Shown: one piece after another, positions 26,758 to 35,062 of the stretch
Position numbering within the stretch: position 1 is the first letter of the stretch
Layout of the letters: the number at the start of each line of letters is the position of its first letter
Origin: Streptomyces olivaceoviridis
GTDB lineage: Bacteria > Actinomycetota > Actinomycetes > Streptomycetales > Streptomycetaceae
Direction: 5' to 3'
Assembly: GCF_014650115.1 (NCBI RefSeq)
Contig: NZ_BMUI01000005.1
Coordinates: forward strand, 1 to 64,000
Length of the DNA: 64,000 nt
Notes under the pieces: model-generated
What the model saw: the letters and a program-made list of their open reading frames with translations, nothing else
Told to the model about the DNA's origin: nothing
The model's database searches: none
Translations under genes and position numbers: made by a program

Positions 26758-27613
26758 AGGCCCCTATGCGCTCGACGAGACCGCCGTGGTGCCGTATCCA
26801 GCGGAAGTGGTCCAGTGGGCGGTGGTCGGCGTCGGCGCTCGTGTAGTGGAGGCGTTCGATGCGGGCGGCGGGCATCTTGGCGCACAGGTGGTCCACGGCG
26901 GTCGGCGGCGCCAGGGTGTCGTTCTCGACGTCGACGGCGAGCACGGGCAGCGTCACCGCCCGCAGTGCGCGCTCGTAGTCCGCGTGCGCCCCGGGCACGG
27001 TGTAGCGGCCGGTGCGCATCTGGCGTGCCCAGTCCCGCATGAGCCCTGCCGGCTGCCGCCCGCCGAACCCGAACCGGTCCCCGGGCCAGTACCCGAGCAT
27101 CCCGGCCCCGGCGGCGCTGAGCTGACCGCGCACCAGCCAGTGCGCCCCGTTCCGTCCCAGTGCCCGGTACCAGGCGGAGCCGCTGGCGACGAGCACGACG
27201 CCGTCGAGGCGCGACGGCTGGAACAGCCCGCAGTGCACCAGCCCCAGCTGCCCGCCCAGGCTGTGCCCGAGCAGCAGCCGCGGGGCCGTGGGGTAGGCGG
27301 CGTCGACGACGTCGAGCACGGCCCCGATGTCGTGCTCGACGATCTCGCGGTAGCCGAACCGGACACCACGCGCCGGCACCGGTACGCTCTCGCCCTGCCC
27401 GCGCAGGTCCGTCGTCACCACCGTCATGCCCTGCCGGTGCAGCGCCCGCACCAACGGGACGTAGTTGCGCGCGGGCATCCCCATGGCGGGCAGCAGGACG
27501 ACGACGGGGGCACCCGCGTCGTCGTCCCGCGCCTGCACCCGTACGGTGAGCCGCGCGCCGTCGGGGGCCGTGATGTCGCCCAGCAGCGGCAGACGGGGTC
27601 GCCTGGCGCTCAC
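26717..27613 (-). CDS. Alpha/beta hydrolase of the fatty-acid-type cluster
   Basis: A 298-residue alpha/beta hydrolase. It has the nucleophile elbow GHSLGG with Ser118, the oxyanion region LLPAMGMPARNY, the acid in VDVENDTLAPP and the His in DADHRPLDHF. The cap region is rich in Gly and Trp (GYWPGDRFGFGGRQ). GTG 27613 overlaps the KAS III stop by 4 bp, so the two are translationally coupled. In this setting it may release the product from ACP or CoA as a thioesterase, or hydrolyse an ester or lactone. There is no signal peptide. Confidence 0.88.
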   Translation of the reverse strand: MSARRPRLPLLGDITAPDGARLTVRVQARDDDAGAPVVVLLPAMGMPARNYVPLVRALHRQGMTVVTTDLRGQGESVPVPARGVRFGYREIVEHDIGAVLDVVDAAYPTAPRLLLGHSLGGQLGLVHCGLFQPSRLDGVVLVASGSAWYRALGRNGAHWLVRGQLSAAGAGMLGYWPGDRFGFGGRQPAGLMRDWARQMRTGRYTVPGAHADYERALRAVTLPVLAVDVENDTLAPPTAVDHLCAKMPAARIERLHYTSADADHRPLDHFRWIRHHGGLVERIGAWAAQVTTASGRAA

Positions 27614-28551
27614 CCCAGCCGCCAGCCGACCACGCCGGCGCCCCAGGTGATGCCCGCGCCGAAGGCGGCCACGCCCAGCACCCCGGACGGCCCGAGCCGG
27701 CCGTCCTCCTGGGCGTGGGCCAGGGCGATGGGGATGGACGCCGAGGAGGTGTTGGCCACCCGGTCGACGTTGAGGAACAGACGCTCGGGTGGCACCCCGA
27801 TCTCCTTGCCGACGGCCTTCACGATGCGGGCGTTGGCCTGATGGGCGACGAACAGGTCGACGTCGTCGCAGGTCAGCTCGCTCCGCTCCAGCACCCGCCG
27901 GGTGGCGTCGCTCATCTTGTCCACGGCGTGGACGAAGATTTCCGGGCCGTCCATGCGGAGCTTGCGTTCGTGGCGGTCGGCGAAGAGCAGTCCGATGTGT
28001 TCGCCGTCGGAGGCCAGGTGGAAGGCGGGGGCGACGGGGGCGTCCGGGAGGTCGGTGAGGACGACGGCGCCGGCGCCGTCTCCGAGCAGGACGGCCGTCG
28101 ACCGGTCCGCGGCGTCGGTGATGCGGGTCAGCGCCTCCGCCCCGCAGACGAGGACGGCCTCCGCCCGCCCGGACTCGATGAGCGCCGTCGCGTGGTCCAG
28201 GGCGTAGACGAATCCGGCGCAGGCCGCGTGCAGGTCGAAGGCGGCGGCCTGGGGGGTGCCGAGTCGTGCGGCCACCTCCACCGCCAGCCCGGGCGTCGTC
28301 CGGTCGGGGGTGGTCGTGGCGACGACGATGTGACGCAGATCGGCGGCGTCCCGGCCGGCCTGCCGCAGCGCCGTTCGGGCGGCGGTGACGGCGAGGTCGG
28401 CGAGCCGGCCGTCCTCGGCCAGGAAGCGGCGTTCCCTGATCCCCGTCCGTTTGACGATCCACTCGTCGGACGAACCGATCGCCTCGAAGTGGCTGTTCGG
28501 CACGGTGCGTTCGGGCAGTGCGGCCCCGATGCCGGTGATCGCCGCTGTCAT
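27610..28551 (-). CDS. Beta-ketoacyl-ACP synthase III (FabH-like)
   Basis: A 313-residue thiolase-fold synthase that starts chains by condensing an acyl-CoA with malonyl-ACP. The Cys-His-Asn triad is complete: Cys111 in DLHAACAGFVYAL, His237 in VAHQAN and Asn267 in VDRVANTSSASIP. The KRTGIRERRF block and final WGAGVVGWRLG are standard. It overlaps FabI upstream (ATGA) and the hydrolase downstream (GTGA). The primary fatty-acid fabH of Streptomyces lies in a fabD-fabH-acpP-fabF locus, so this is probably a pathway-specific copy with its own starter preference. Confidence 0.93.
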   Translation of the reverse strand: MTAAITGIGAALPERTVPNSHFEAIGSSDEWIVKRTGIRERRFLAEDGRLADLAVTAARTALRQAGRDAADLRHIVVATTTPDRTTPGLAVEVAARLGTPQAAAFDLHAACAGFVYALDHATALIESGRAEAVLVCGAEALTRITDAADRSTAVLLGDGAGAVVLTDLPDAPVAPAFHLASDGEHIGLLFADRHERKLRMDGPEIFVHAVDKMSDATRRVLERSELTCDDVDLFVAHQANARIVKAVGKEIGVPPERLFLNVDRVANTSSASIPIALAHAQEDGRLGPSGVLGVAAFGAGITWGAGVVGWRLG

Positions 28552-29360
28552 CGTGCGGCCTCCTTCCGGAAGGTCTGGCCGCCCACGCCCATGCGGACGG
28601 CGTGCATACCGCCGTCGGCGTGCACGATCTCACCGGTGACGGTGGCGGCGAGATCGGAGAGCAGGAAGAGGACGGGCCCGGTGAGGCGCCGCACGTCCGC
28701 GCGGTCCCAGCCGAGCGGCGCCTCCTGCTCCCAGCGGTCGGCGATGGTGTCGAAGGTGCTGATGGCCGACCCCGCGACCGTCTCGACGGGTCCGGCGGCG
28801 ACGAGGTTCACGCGGATGCCGCTGTCCCCGAGGTAGAGGGCGAGATAGCGGCAGACGGCACCGAGCGCGGCCTTGCTGACGCCCATCCAGTCGTAGCCGG
28901 GCCAGGCGCCGGAGGAGTCGAAGTCCAGCCCGACGACGCTGCCCCGGTTCCTGGCCAGCAGCGGGGCCAGGGCGACGGTGAGCCCGTGCAGCGAGACGGC
29001 CGCGGTGTGCAGAGCGTGGGTGGCGCTCTCCACGGGGGTGGTGAGGAAGTTGCCGCTCAGTGCGGCCCGGGGGGCGGCGGCGATGGCGTGCAGGACGCCG
29101 TCGACCGCGCCCCACCGGCTCTCCAGGTCCTTGGCCAGCCGGGTGAGGTCGTCCGGCCGGGTGACGTCGAGTTCCAGGACGTCGGTGGGGCGCGGCAATC
29201 CGGCCGCCGCGGCCTCGGTGATCCGTCGCGTCCGGCCGAACCCGGTCAGCAGTACCTCGGCGCCCGTCTCCTGGAGTGCCTTGGCGGTGTGCCAGGCGAT
29301 GGAGTCGTCGTTGAGGACCCCCGTCACGAGATAGCGGCGTCCTTCGAAACCGAGCATCAC
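28548..29360 (-). CDS. Enoyl-ACP reductase (FabI-like)
   Basis: A 270-residue short-chain reductase of the FabI/InhA type, reducing trans-2-enoyl-ACP with NAD(P)H. The glycine-rich loop is the FabI variant TGVLNDDSIAWHTAKALQ (13-30). The catalytic pair is Tyr156-x6-Lys163 in YDWMGVSKAALG, and ALSGNFLTTPVES matches the family. It is divergent from the canonical streptomycete FabI in several positions, so it may be product-specific or a reductase insensitive to an inhibitor. Its stop overlaps the KAS III start. Placement beside KAS genes implies that some double bonds are fully reduced. Confidence 0.92.
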   Translation of the reverse strand: MMLGFEGRRYLVTGVLNDDSIAWHTAKALQETGAEVLLTGFGRTRRITEAAAAGLPRPTDVLELDVTRPDDLTRLAKDLESRWGAVDGVLHAIAAAPRAALSGNFLTTPVESATHALHTAAVSLHGLTVALAPLLARNRGSVVGLDFDSSGAWPGYDWMGVSKAALGAVCRYLALYLGDSGIRVNLVAAGPVETVAGSAISTFDTIADRWEQEAPLGWDRADVRRLTGPVLFLLSDLAATVTGEIVHADGGMHAVRMGVGGQTFRKEAAR

Positions 29361-29378
29361 GCTGTGGCCTTTCCTCTG

Positions 29379-30593
29379 TCAGGGGGTGGAGAGCACGAGC
29401 GCCGCGTTGTGGCCGCCGAAACCGAACGACGTCGACAGGCCCGCCCGCGGCCGGTCGCCGCCGGGCAGTTCGCGTGCCGTCCGGATCAGGTCCAGCTCGC
29501 CGAGCCGCTCGTCCGGCTGCCGCAGACCGGCGGTCGGAGGCGCCACACCGTGGCGCAGCGCCTGCAAGGTGGCGATGGCCTCCACCGCTCCGGCCGCCCC
29601 GAAGAGGTGTCCGAGGCTGCCCTTGCTGGACGACATCGGGATGCGGGCCAGGGCGTCGCCGCCGAGGGCGAGGCGCAGGGCGTCGCACTCCAGCCGGTCG
29701 TTGAGGAGGGTGCCGGTGCCGTGGGCGTTGAGGTAGTCCAGCTCTCCGGGTGCCGTCCCGGCCTGGCGCAGGGCCTGGGTGACGGCCTCGGCGGCCGGGC
29801 CGCCGCCGGGGTCGGGGGCGGTGAGGTGGTGGGCGTCGGAGGTGGCGCCATAGCCGCGTACGGCGCCGAGGGCCTCGGCCCCGCGCCGGGCGGCGCCGCC
29901 GGCCGTCTCCAGGACGAGGACGCCCGCGCCCTCTCCGATGACGAAGCCGTCCCGGTCCGCGTCGAACGGCAGGCAGCGGCCGGTGGGGGAGAGCGCCCCG
30001 GCGTTGCGGAAGGCGGCGCTGACGAGTTCCGACGTCGACGCCTCCGCACCACCCACCACGACGGCGTCCGCCGCACCCGTGGCCAGCAGCCGCAGCCCTG
30101 TACCGATGGCCTGCGCACCGCTGCTACAGGCGGAGGCCACGCACAGCGACTCGCCCTTGAAGCCGTACCGCATCGACAGGTGCGACGCGGCGGCGTTGGC
30201 CATCATCTGCGGCACCATCAACGCCGACACGTACTCGGCACCCTGCTCCGCGATGACCGGGCCCTGCGCCTCGAAGCTGGCCGTGCCGCCGAGCCCGCAG
30301 CCGATGACACAGGCGACGCGCGCGGCGTCGTACGGGATGTCACCGGGGGTCCAGCCGGCCCGCGTCAGCGCTTCGTCCGCCGCCACCAGCGTGAACTGGG
30401 TGAAACGGTCGGTGCGGCGTACGAGGTGACGGGAGAGGTGGTCCACGGCGCGGAAGCCGTGGCAGGAGCCGAGCCCGTCGTGCAGTGCGCTCTCCCCGGC
30501 GACGGCCCGCTCGTGCAGCGCGTCGGCGCCGACACCGAGCGGGGTGACCGCGCCGAAGCCCGTCACCACCGCCCCCGTCACGGCGTCACTCAA
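29379..30593 (-). CDS. Beta-ketoacyl-ACP synthase II (FabF-like)
   Basis: A 404-residue elongating condensing enzyme. The Cys-His-His triad is intact: Cys156 in VASACSSGAQ, His291 in NAHGTGT and His329 in GSLGHLFGAAG. The GFGGHNAALVL end is typical. The frame overlaps the ACP stop and appears to start at TTG 30593; an in-frame GTG slightly downstream is an alternative. There is no chain-length-factor partner nearby, so this is a single KAS II rather than a type II polyketide KS/CLF pair. Confidence 0.93.
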   Translation of the reverse strand: MSDAVTGAVVTGFGAVTPLGVGADALHERAVAGESALHDGLGSCHGFRAVDHLSRHLVRRTDRFTQFTLVAADEALTRAGWTPGDIPYDAARVACVIGCGLGGTASFEAQGPVIAEQGAEYVSALMVPQMMANAAASHLSMRYGFKGESLCVASACSSGAQAIGTGLRLLATGAADAVVVGGAEASTSELVSAAFRNAGALSPTGRCLPFDADRDGFVIGEGAGVLVLETAGGAARRGAEALGAVRGYGATSDAHHLTAPDPGGGPAAEAVTQALRQAGTAPGELDYLNAHGTGTLLNDRLECDALRLALGGDALARIPMSSSKGSLGHLFGAAGAVEAIATLQALRHGVAPPTAGLRQPDERLGELDLIRTARELPGGDRPRAGLSTSFGFGGHNAALVLSTP

Positions 30594-30831
30594 GTCCGGC
30601 CTTCTGGTAGCAGAGCTTGAGGACCTGACCGACCGTGTCGACGCCGTCGAAGTCCTTCGGCTTCACCGGGACCTCCAGGTCCTTCTTGATCGTCTGCGCC
30701 AGTTCGACCATGTCGAGCGAGTCGATCTCCAGGTCGTCGAGCGCGGCTTCCGGGAAGATGTCCGCCTCGTCGACGCCGAGTTCCACCAGGGCGTCTTTGA
30801 CGAACTTGTCGATCGCGGCGTGGTCAAGCAT
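30586..30831 (-). CDS. Acyl carrier protein
   Basis: An 81-residue acidic four-helix carrier protein. Ser38 in EIDSLDMVEL is the phosphopantetheine attachment site. It carries the growing chain for the KAS and FabI enzymes encoded next to it and is the likely substrate platform for the tailoring enzymes. No phosphopantetheinyl transferase lies in the unit, so activation is by an enzyme encoded elsewhere. The presence of its own ACP argues strongly for a dedicated pathway. Confidence 0.95.
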   Translation of the reverse strand: MLDHAAIDKFVKDALVELGVDEADIFPEAALDDLEIDSLDMVELAQTIKKDLEVPVKPKDFDGVDTVGQVLKLCYQKAGLE

Positions 30832-30889
30832 GGGTGATGGGCCCTTCTCGTGCGGGACGTCGTGGGGTGTGAGCCGCTTGCTTCGCGGG

Positions 30890-32002
30890 CTACGCCGCCG
30901 CCTTGGCGGCGTGGAACGGCGACCAGTGCCACTGCCGCCAGTAGCTCTCCGTGATGTCCAGCCACTCCTCCAGCCGCTCCGCGCTGTCCAGGAACCGGTG
31001 GGCGCTGACCACCAGCCAGCTGTAGACGGCCTGGCTGTCCCGGCAGCCGCCGCAGTCGCCGGAGGTACAGCAGAATTGCAGCGACTCGTAATCGGCGCCC
31101 CAGGCCGCGAAGCCGGGGATCACCGGATTGCCGTTGGCGACGCGCTCTTCGTGGGCCGGGTGGTCCACGCTCAGGCTCGGGCAGACGTCGTACCCGAAAC
31201 GGGCGCCCCAGTGGGAGGTGCCGGTGATGAGGGTGCGGATGAAGTACGGGTGGCTCACCACCGTCTGCGGGTACAGCTCCTTGACCCGCAGCGCCTCCTC
31301 CAGGACCCGGCGCTCGTTCTCGATCTGGATCGGGTGGTCGGAGCCGTGCTCGCTGTAGAAGTTGAACGTAACGATGTTGCCGTTGTCCGCGATCTTCCGG
31401 ACCGTCGGTTCCAGGTGGGGCAGGCCGGCCTCGGAGAGCGCGAAGATGAACAGCACCCGGGGGTCATCGCGGTAGTGGGACAGCGCGGTGTCGAACAGGC
31501 CGGTGAACTTGGACCCGTTGACGCGGATGGCGCGCAGGTCGTCGTCCAGCGGTCCGCCGCCGAAGATGCTCACGGCGACCGCGATGTGCTCGAAGCCCTG
31601 CATGGGCATCGGCCGCAGCCCGTTGGTGGAGATGGTGATGTAGGGAAGCTCCTCGACGAACGCTTCCACCCGGCGCAGGACCAGCGTGGGTTCGCCGCCG
31701 ATCAGCGTCGCCTGGTTGACGCCGTCGTCGCGCAGCTTCCGGGCGAACGCCTTGATCTTGTCGACGTCGGACAGTTCCTTGACCGCCGTGTCGAAGCCGC
31801 CCTCGAAGTACCAGCAGCCCTTGCAGCGGATGTTGCACGTGTTGGTCAGGTGGACCTCGCACGAGCGGACGGTACGTCCGAGCCGGCGCAGCCGGTGCAG
31901 CCGGTCGGCCAGGTCCGGCCGCTCCGCCAGCAGAGCGGCCGTGCGCTCCTTGGCCTCCCTACGGGTGAGGGGGCGCTTGCCGATCGTGACAGGTGTTGCC
32001 AT
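30890..32002 (-). CDS. Radical SAM enzyme
   Basis: A 370-residue radical S-adenosylmethionine protein. The cluster motif is CNIRCKGC (Cys56, Cys60, Cys63; CX3CX2C), followed by the SAM-binding IGGEPTL (101-107) and an ISTNGLRPM strand. The C-terminal part has a second cysteine group (Cys274, Cys311, Cys312, Cys317, Cys320, in FCCTSGDCGGC) that probably binds an auxiliary Fe-S cluster. I do not recognise the exact subfamily. It lies between the diiron protein gene and the ACP, so it may perform a radical C-H modification or rearrangement on an acyl chain. No precursor peptide gene is seen nearby. Confidence 0.88.
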   Translation of the reverse strand: MATPVTIGKRPLTRREAKERTAALLAERPDLADRLHRLRRLGRTVRSCEVHLTNTCNIRCKGCWYFEGGFDTAVKELSDVDKIKAFARKLRDDGVNQATLIGGEPTLVLRRVEAFVEELPYITISTNGLRPMPMQGFEHIAVAVSIFGGGPLDDDLRAIRVNGSKFTGLFDTALSHYRDDPRVLFIFALSEAGLPHLEPTVRKIADNGNIVTFNFYSEHGSDHPIQIENERRVLEEALRVKELYPQTVVSHPYFIRTLITGTSHWGARFGYDVCPSLSVDHPAHEERVANGNPVIPGFAAWGADYESLQFCCTSGDCGGCRDSQAVYSWLVVSAHRFLDSAERLEEWLDITESYWRQWHWSPFHAAKAAA

Positions 32003-32087
32003 GGGGAGGTGCTCCTCGTCCTCGGGGATCGTCGGAACGCGCTGATGTGTTCGCTTCCGGCACGCGGCACTCCGGGCGCGTCCCGCC

Positions 32088-32807
32088 CTACTCGGGAACC
32101 TTCAGCCCCAGGTTCTTGATGCGCGGCGTCACCTTTTCCCGCCAGATGTCCCGCGCCTGCCCGTTCGTCGTCTGCCGCAGCCCGTAACGGACGGCCATGC
32201 GGGAGCGCTCGGACCGCGAGCTGCCGAAGATGCGCTCGAAACCGGGCCACAGCCGGTCCAGCGCCCCCTGTAGCTCCTCGCGGCCCTCGTCCGTCGCCGC
32301 CAGGTTGCGGCAGACGCGCGCCCCGTGCGCGATGTGGACCTTCTCGTCGAGGATGATGGTGCGGACGGCCTCGGCCCACGGCTTGTAGCTGCTCTGCGCG
32401 AACTCGGAGATCATCACCATCGCCGTCTCCTCACCGATGTAGGAGAAGATGCCGCGCTCGGCCCAGGTGGTGCACTCGTGGAACTCGTGGCCCGCGAAGA
32501 GTTTCCGCTCGGCCAGCGTCTGCTTCTCCATGTAGGCCGTGTCGATGCCGATGTCGCCGAGGATGCGCTTGCCGATCTTGTAGTGGTCGTACTCCTCGAC
32601 CGCTCGTTCCGCGCAGACCTGCCGCTCCTCGGCGTTCGGTGCCAGCGGCAGGAAGACCTGTACGTAGTCGTCGCCGCCCGAGAGTTCACCTTCGGTGTTG
32701 ACGATCATTCCCCGGATCGCGATCTCCCGGTAGTCCTCGGGCATCGCGAGGAATTCCTCGGGAGTTCGAACGACGACGACCTCATCGCTCGGAATGGTGA
32801 ATGACAT
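32088..32807 (-). CDS. Ferritin-like diiron protein, PaaA-like
   Basis: A 239-residue helical protein of the ferritin-like class related to the PaaA subunit of phenylacetyl-CoA epoxidase. Two ExxH iron motifs are visible: EYDH (Glu72, His75) and EKVH (Glu155, His158). Bridging carboxylate candidates lie in HEFHE (107-111) and GEETAM (125-130). It is the first gene of the unit and lacks other paa subunits, so it probably acts alone or with the adjacent radical SAM enzyme, using O2 on an ACP- or CoA-bound acyl chain. The reaction is inferred, not shown. Confidence 0.8.
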   Translation of the reverse strand: MSFTIPSDEVVVVRTPEEFLAMPEDYREIAIRGMIVNTEGELSGGDDYVQVFLPLAPNAEERQVCAERAVEEYDHYKIGKRILGDIGIDTAYMEKQTLAERKLFAGHEFHECTTWAERGIFSYIGEETAMVMISEFAQSSYKPWAEAVRTIILDEKVHIAHGARVCRNLAATDEGREELQGALDRLWPGFERIFGSSRSERSRMAVRYGLRQTTNGQARDIWREKVTPRIKNLGLKVPE

Positions 32808-33354
32808 GCGCGTTTCTGCCCCTCACTCGTCTCACCGAGTCCGGGCACGCGAGATCGCCCAACTCGGTGGAGGAAAATACGGACGGGGATTGTGCACGGC
32901 CCGAACGGAACCCCCGTTTCCGTTTTCGACTGTCCGTGCCGCCGGTCAATACCGTTCTTCCGGCAGGATGGGCCGACGATAGACACATCCGAGTCGGCCA
33001 ATCAATGGAAAACTCTCGGCCAACGTGGCCGACGTGCCGTCGAAAGATGTCGGGATCGCACCCCTTCTCCTCCCCTCACCGCGAAGGAGGACCCCCCACT
33101 CCCCCACGGAAAGCGATCCATCCACCACCGCCCACCTGCGGCGACGATTCCCCCTCCGCAACCGGTACGCGCGTCCGGACTCCATCGCCGAAAACAAGTC
33201 AAGCGCTCCCGTACACAACCCCCCGATACGGCATGGAAGTCTCGAATACTGAGCCGGAGAAGAACCGGAGCGGGCGGATCCGGCTGTTCTCACGCAATGC
33301 CTCCCGCCCCATCCATGGCCTGGACAGCCACCTGGATCTCTATATGCTTGCCGC
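32808..33354. promoter_or_regulatory. Divergent promoter region of the fatty-acid-type cluster
   Basis: 547 bp between the diiron gene (leftward) and the aminotransferase (rightward). It is lower in GC than its surroundings, contains A-rich patches (GGAGGAAAATACGG near 32870) and has no protein-like frame. It should hold both promoters. No specific operator was recognised. Confidence 0.5.
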
Positions 33355-34542
33355 ATGAAGCCTCCTGTTCCCCCGCCCGCAGTCGCTTCCCGCCTGGCCA
33401 ACGTCGTTTCCTCGCCGGTCCGGGACATCTTGTCGCTCACTGCACGCCCCGAAGTGATCTCCTTCGCGGGGGGACTTCCGGCTCCGGAACTGTTCGACAT
33501 CGACGGCTTCAGGGCCGCCTTCGACCGCGTACTGGCCGACGGCCCGCGCCGAGCCCTCCAGTACTCCACCACCGAGGGTGACGCCGATCTGCGCGAGGCC
33601 ATCGCGCAGCGCCTCACGGCACGCGCGCTGCCGACCGACTCCGACGACCTGGTGATCACGACCGGCTCGCAGCAGGCCCTCACCCTCATCACCACGACCG
33701 CCCTGGAACCCGGCGACGTCGTGCTCGTCGAGGACCCCTGCTACCTGGCCGCCCTCCAGACCTTCGGCTTCGCCGGCGCCCGTGTCGTCCCCGTCCCCAC
33801 CGACGACGACGGCATCATTCCCGAGGCCCTGGACGAGATCGCCGCGCGCGAACCGGCCAAACTGCTCTACCTGGTCCCCACCTTCCAGAACCCCACCGGT
33901 CGCACACTCCCGGCCGCGCGGCGCACCGCCGTCGCCGAGGCCGCAGCCCGGCACGGCTTCTGGATCGTCGAGGACGACCCCTACGGCGAACTCCGCTACG
34001 ACGGTGAGCAGGTGCCCTGGGTCGCCGCGTCCCCCGCCGCGTCCGACCGCACCATCCTGCTCGGTTCCTTCTCCAAGATCATGGCCCCCGGCCTGCGCCT
34101 CGGCTACCTCCGCGCCCCCGCGGCCATCCGCCGGTCCTGCGTCATCGCCAAGCAGGCCGCCGACCTGCACACCTCCACCGTCGACCAGGCCGTGGCCGCC
34201 CGCTACCTGCGCGACAGCGACCTGGACGCTCACATCCGGACCATCAGCGACGCCTACCGGGAACGCCGCGACGCCCTCCTGGGCGGCCTGCCCACCGCGC
34301 TGCCCTTCGGCAGCCGCTGGAACCACCCGGCCGGCGGCATGTTCGTCTGGGTCAGACTGCCCGAGGGCCACGACGCCACCCAGCTCCTCCAGGTCGCCAT
34401 CAGCCACGAGGTGGCCTACGTCCCCGGGGCCCCGTTCTTCGCCGGCACCCCCGACCCGGCCGCCCTGCGCCTCTCCTTCACCACGCACTCTCCCGACGAG
34501 ATCAACGAGGGCCTGCGCCGTCTGGCCAAGACCTTCGCGTAA
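33355..34542 (+). CDS. PLP-dependent aminotransferase, class I/II
   Basis: A 395-residue fold-type I aminotransferase resembling 2-aminoadipate (LysN/ARO8-like) enzymes. The PLP lysine is Lys241 in SFSKIMAPGLRLGY. Further contacts lie in TTGSQQAL (cofactor phosphate), VPTFQNPTG and IVEDDPYGELRY (Asp for the pyridine nitrogen). It interconverts an amino acid and an oxo acid; the substrate is unknown. It is divergent from the fatty-acid-type unit and followed 25 bp later by a thioesterase, so it could aminate the cluster's product or supply a precursor. An unrelated amino-acid role is equally possible. Confidence 0.9.
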   Translation: MKPPVPPPAVASRLANVVSSPVRDILSLTARPEVISFAGGLPAPELFDIDGFRAAFDRVLADGPRRALQYSTTEGDADLREAIAQRLTARALPTDSDDLVITTGSQQALTLITTTALEPGDVVLVEDPCYLAALQTFGFAGARVVPVPTDDDGIIPEALDEIAAREPAKLLYLVPTFQNPTGRTLPAARRTAVAEAAARHGFWIVEDDPYGELRYDGEQVPWVAASPAASDRTILLGSFSKIMAPGLRLGYLRAPAAIRRSCVIAKQAADLHTSTVDQAVAARYLRDSDLDAHIRTISDAYRERRDALLGGLPTALPFGSRWNHPAGGMFVWVRLPEGHDATQLLQVAISHEVAYVPGAPFFAGTPDPAALRLSFTTHSPDEINEGLRRLAKTFA

Positions 34543-34567
34543 CCCGCGCGTCCCAGAAGGGATCCCC

Positions 34568-35062
34568 ATGCCCATCGAGTCGGCCACCCTGGTTGACGAC
34601 GCCCCGATGACTCCGGCCGCGCTCAACGAGATGGTCGCGCGGGACTTCGAGGACTATGCCGCCTGCCACGTCACCGAGGCGACTACGACCCACCTCACCA
34701 TGGAGGCCGACGGCACCCGTCTCCGCACCCGCCCCGGCGGCACCATCTCCGGCCCCGAACAGGCCGCCCTCGTCGACCTGGCCGCCTTCCTCCTCATCAA
34801 CGCCCGCCTGGGCCGGCCCACCCTCATGGCCCTGACCAGTTCGCTCCAGGTCAACTACCTCAGCCGTCCCCGCCCCGGCCGACTCCATACGCACGCGAAG
34901 ATGGCCAAGTTCGGCAAGAGCCTCTGTGTCGTCCTGGCCGAACTCCGCGACAACGCCGGCACCCTGGCCGCCACAGCAACGGTCACCTACTCCGTGCCCC
35001 CGGCAGCCCACCGGCCCGACCCGCGGAGGGAGGACGACACGACCGGCGGGACCACCGAGTAG
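34568..35062 (+). CDS. PaaI-type hotdog thioesterase
   Basis: A 164-residue single hotdog domain. The GGTISGPEQAALVDLAAF helix carries the catalytic acidic position of PaaI-like acyl-CoA thioesterases. The TSSLQVNYLSRPRPG strand and ATATVTYSVPP end follow the family order. It lies 25 bp after the aminotransferase, probably in one transcript, with AGAAGGGATCCCC before the ATG. The last 20 residues are disordered and charged. Given a PaaA-like enzyme in the divergent unit, it may clear stalled CoA or ACP thioesters. This link is inference. Confidence 0.85.
   Translation: MPIESATLVDDAPMTPAALNEMVARDFEDYAACHVTEATTTHLTMEADGTRLRTRPGGTISGPEQAALVDLAAFLLINARLGRPTLMALTSSLQVNYLSRPRPGRLHTHAKMAKFGKSLCVVLAELRDNAGTLAATATVTYSVPPAAHRPDPRREDDTTGGTTE

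Noticed and set aside
24818..27841. 1007-residue plus-strand frame across the ligase and hydrolase genes
   Set aside because: Antisense shadow of high-GC genes; no motif, and both minus-strand genes have complete catalytic signatures.
27610..30831. Type II polyketide (KS/CLF) or polyene cluster
   Set aside because: There is one KAS II with a full Cys-His-His triad, no chain-length factor, and a FabI, which points to fatty-acid-type chemistry.
30890..32002. Radical SAM enzyme as a RiPP maturase
   Set aside because: No short precursor frame with a leader/core pattern or peptide recognition element was seen nearby.
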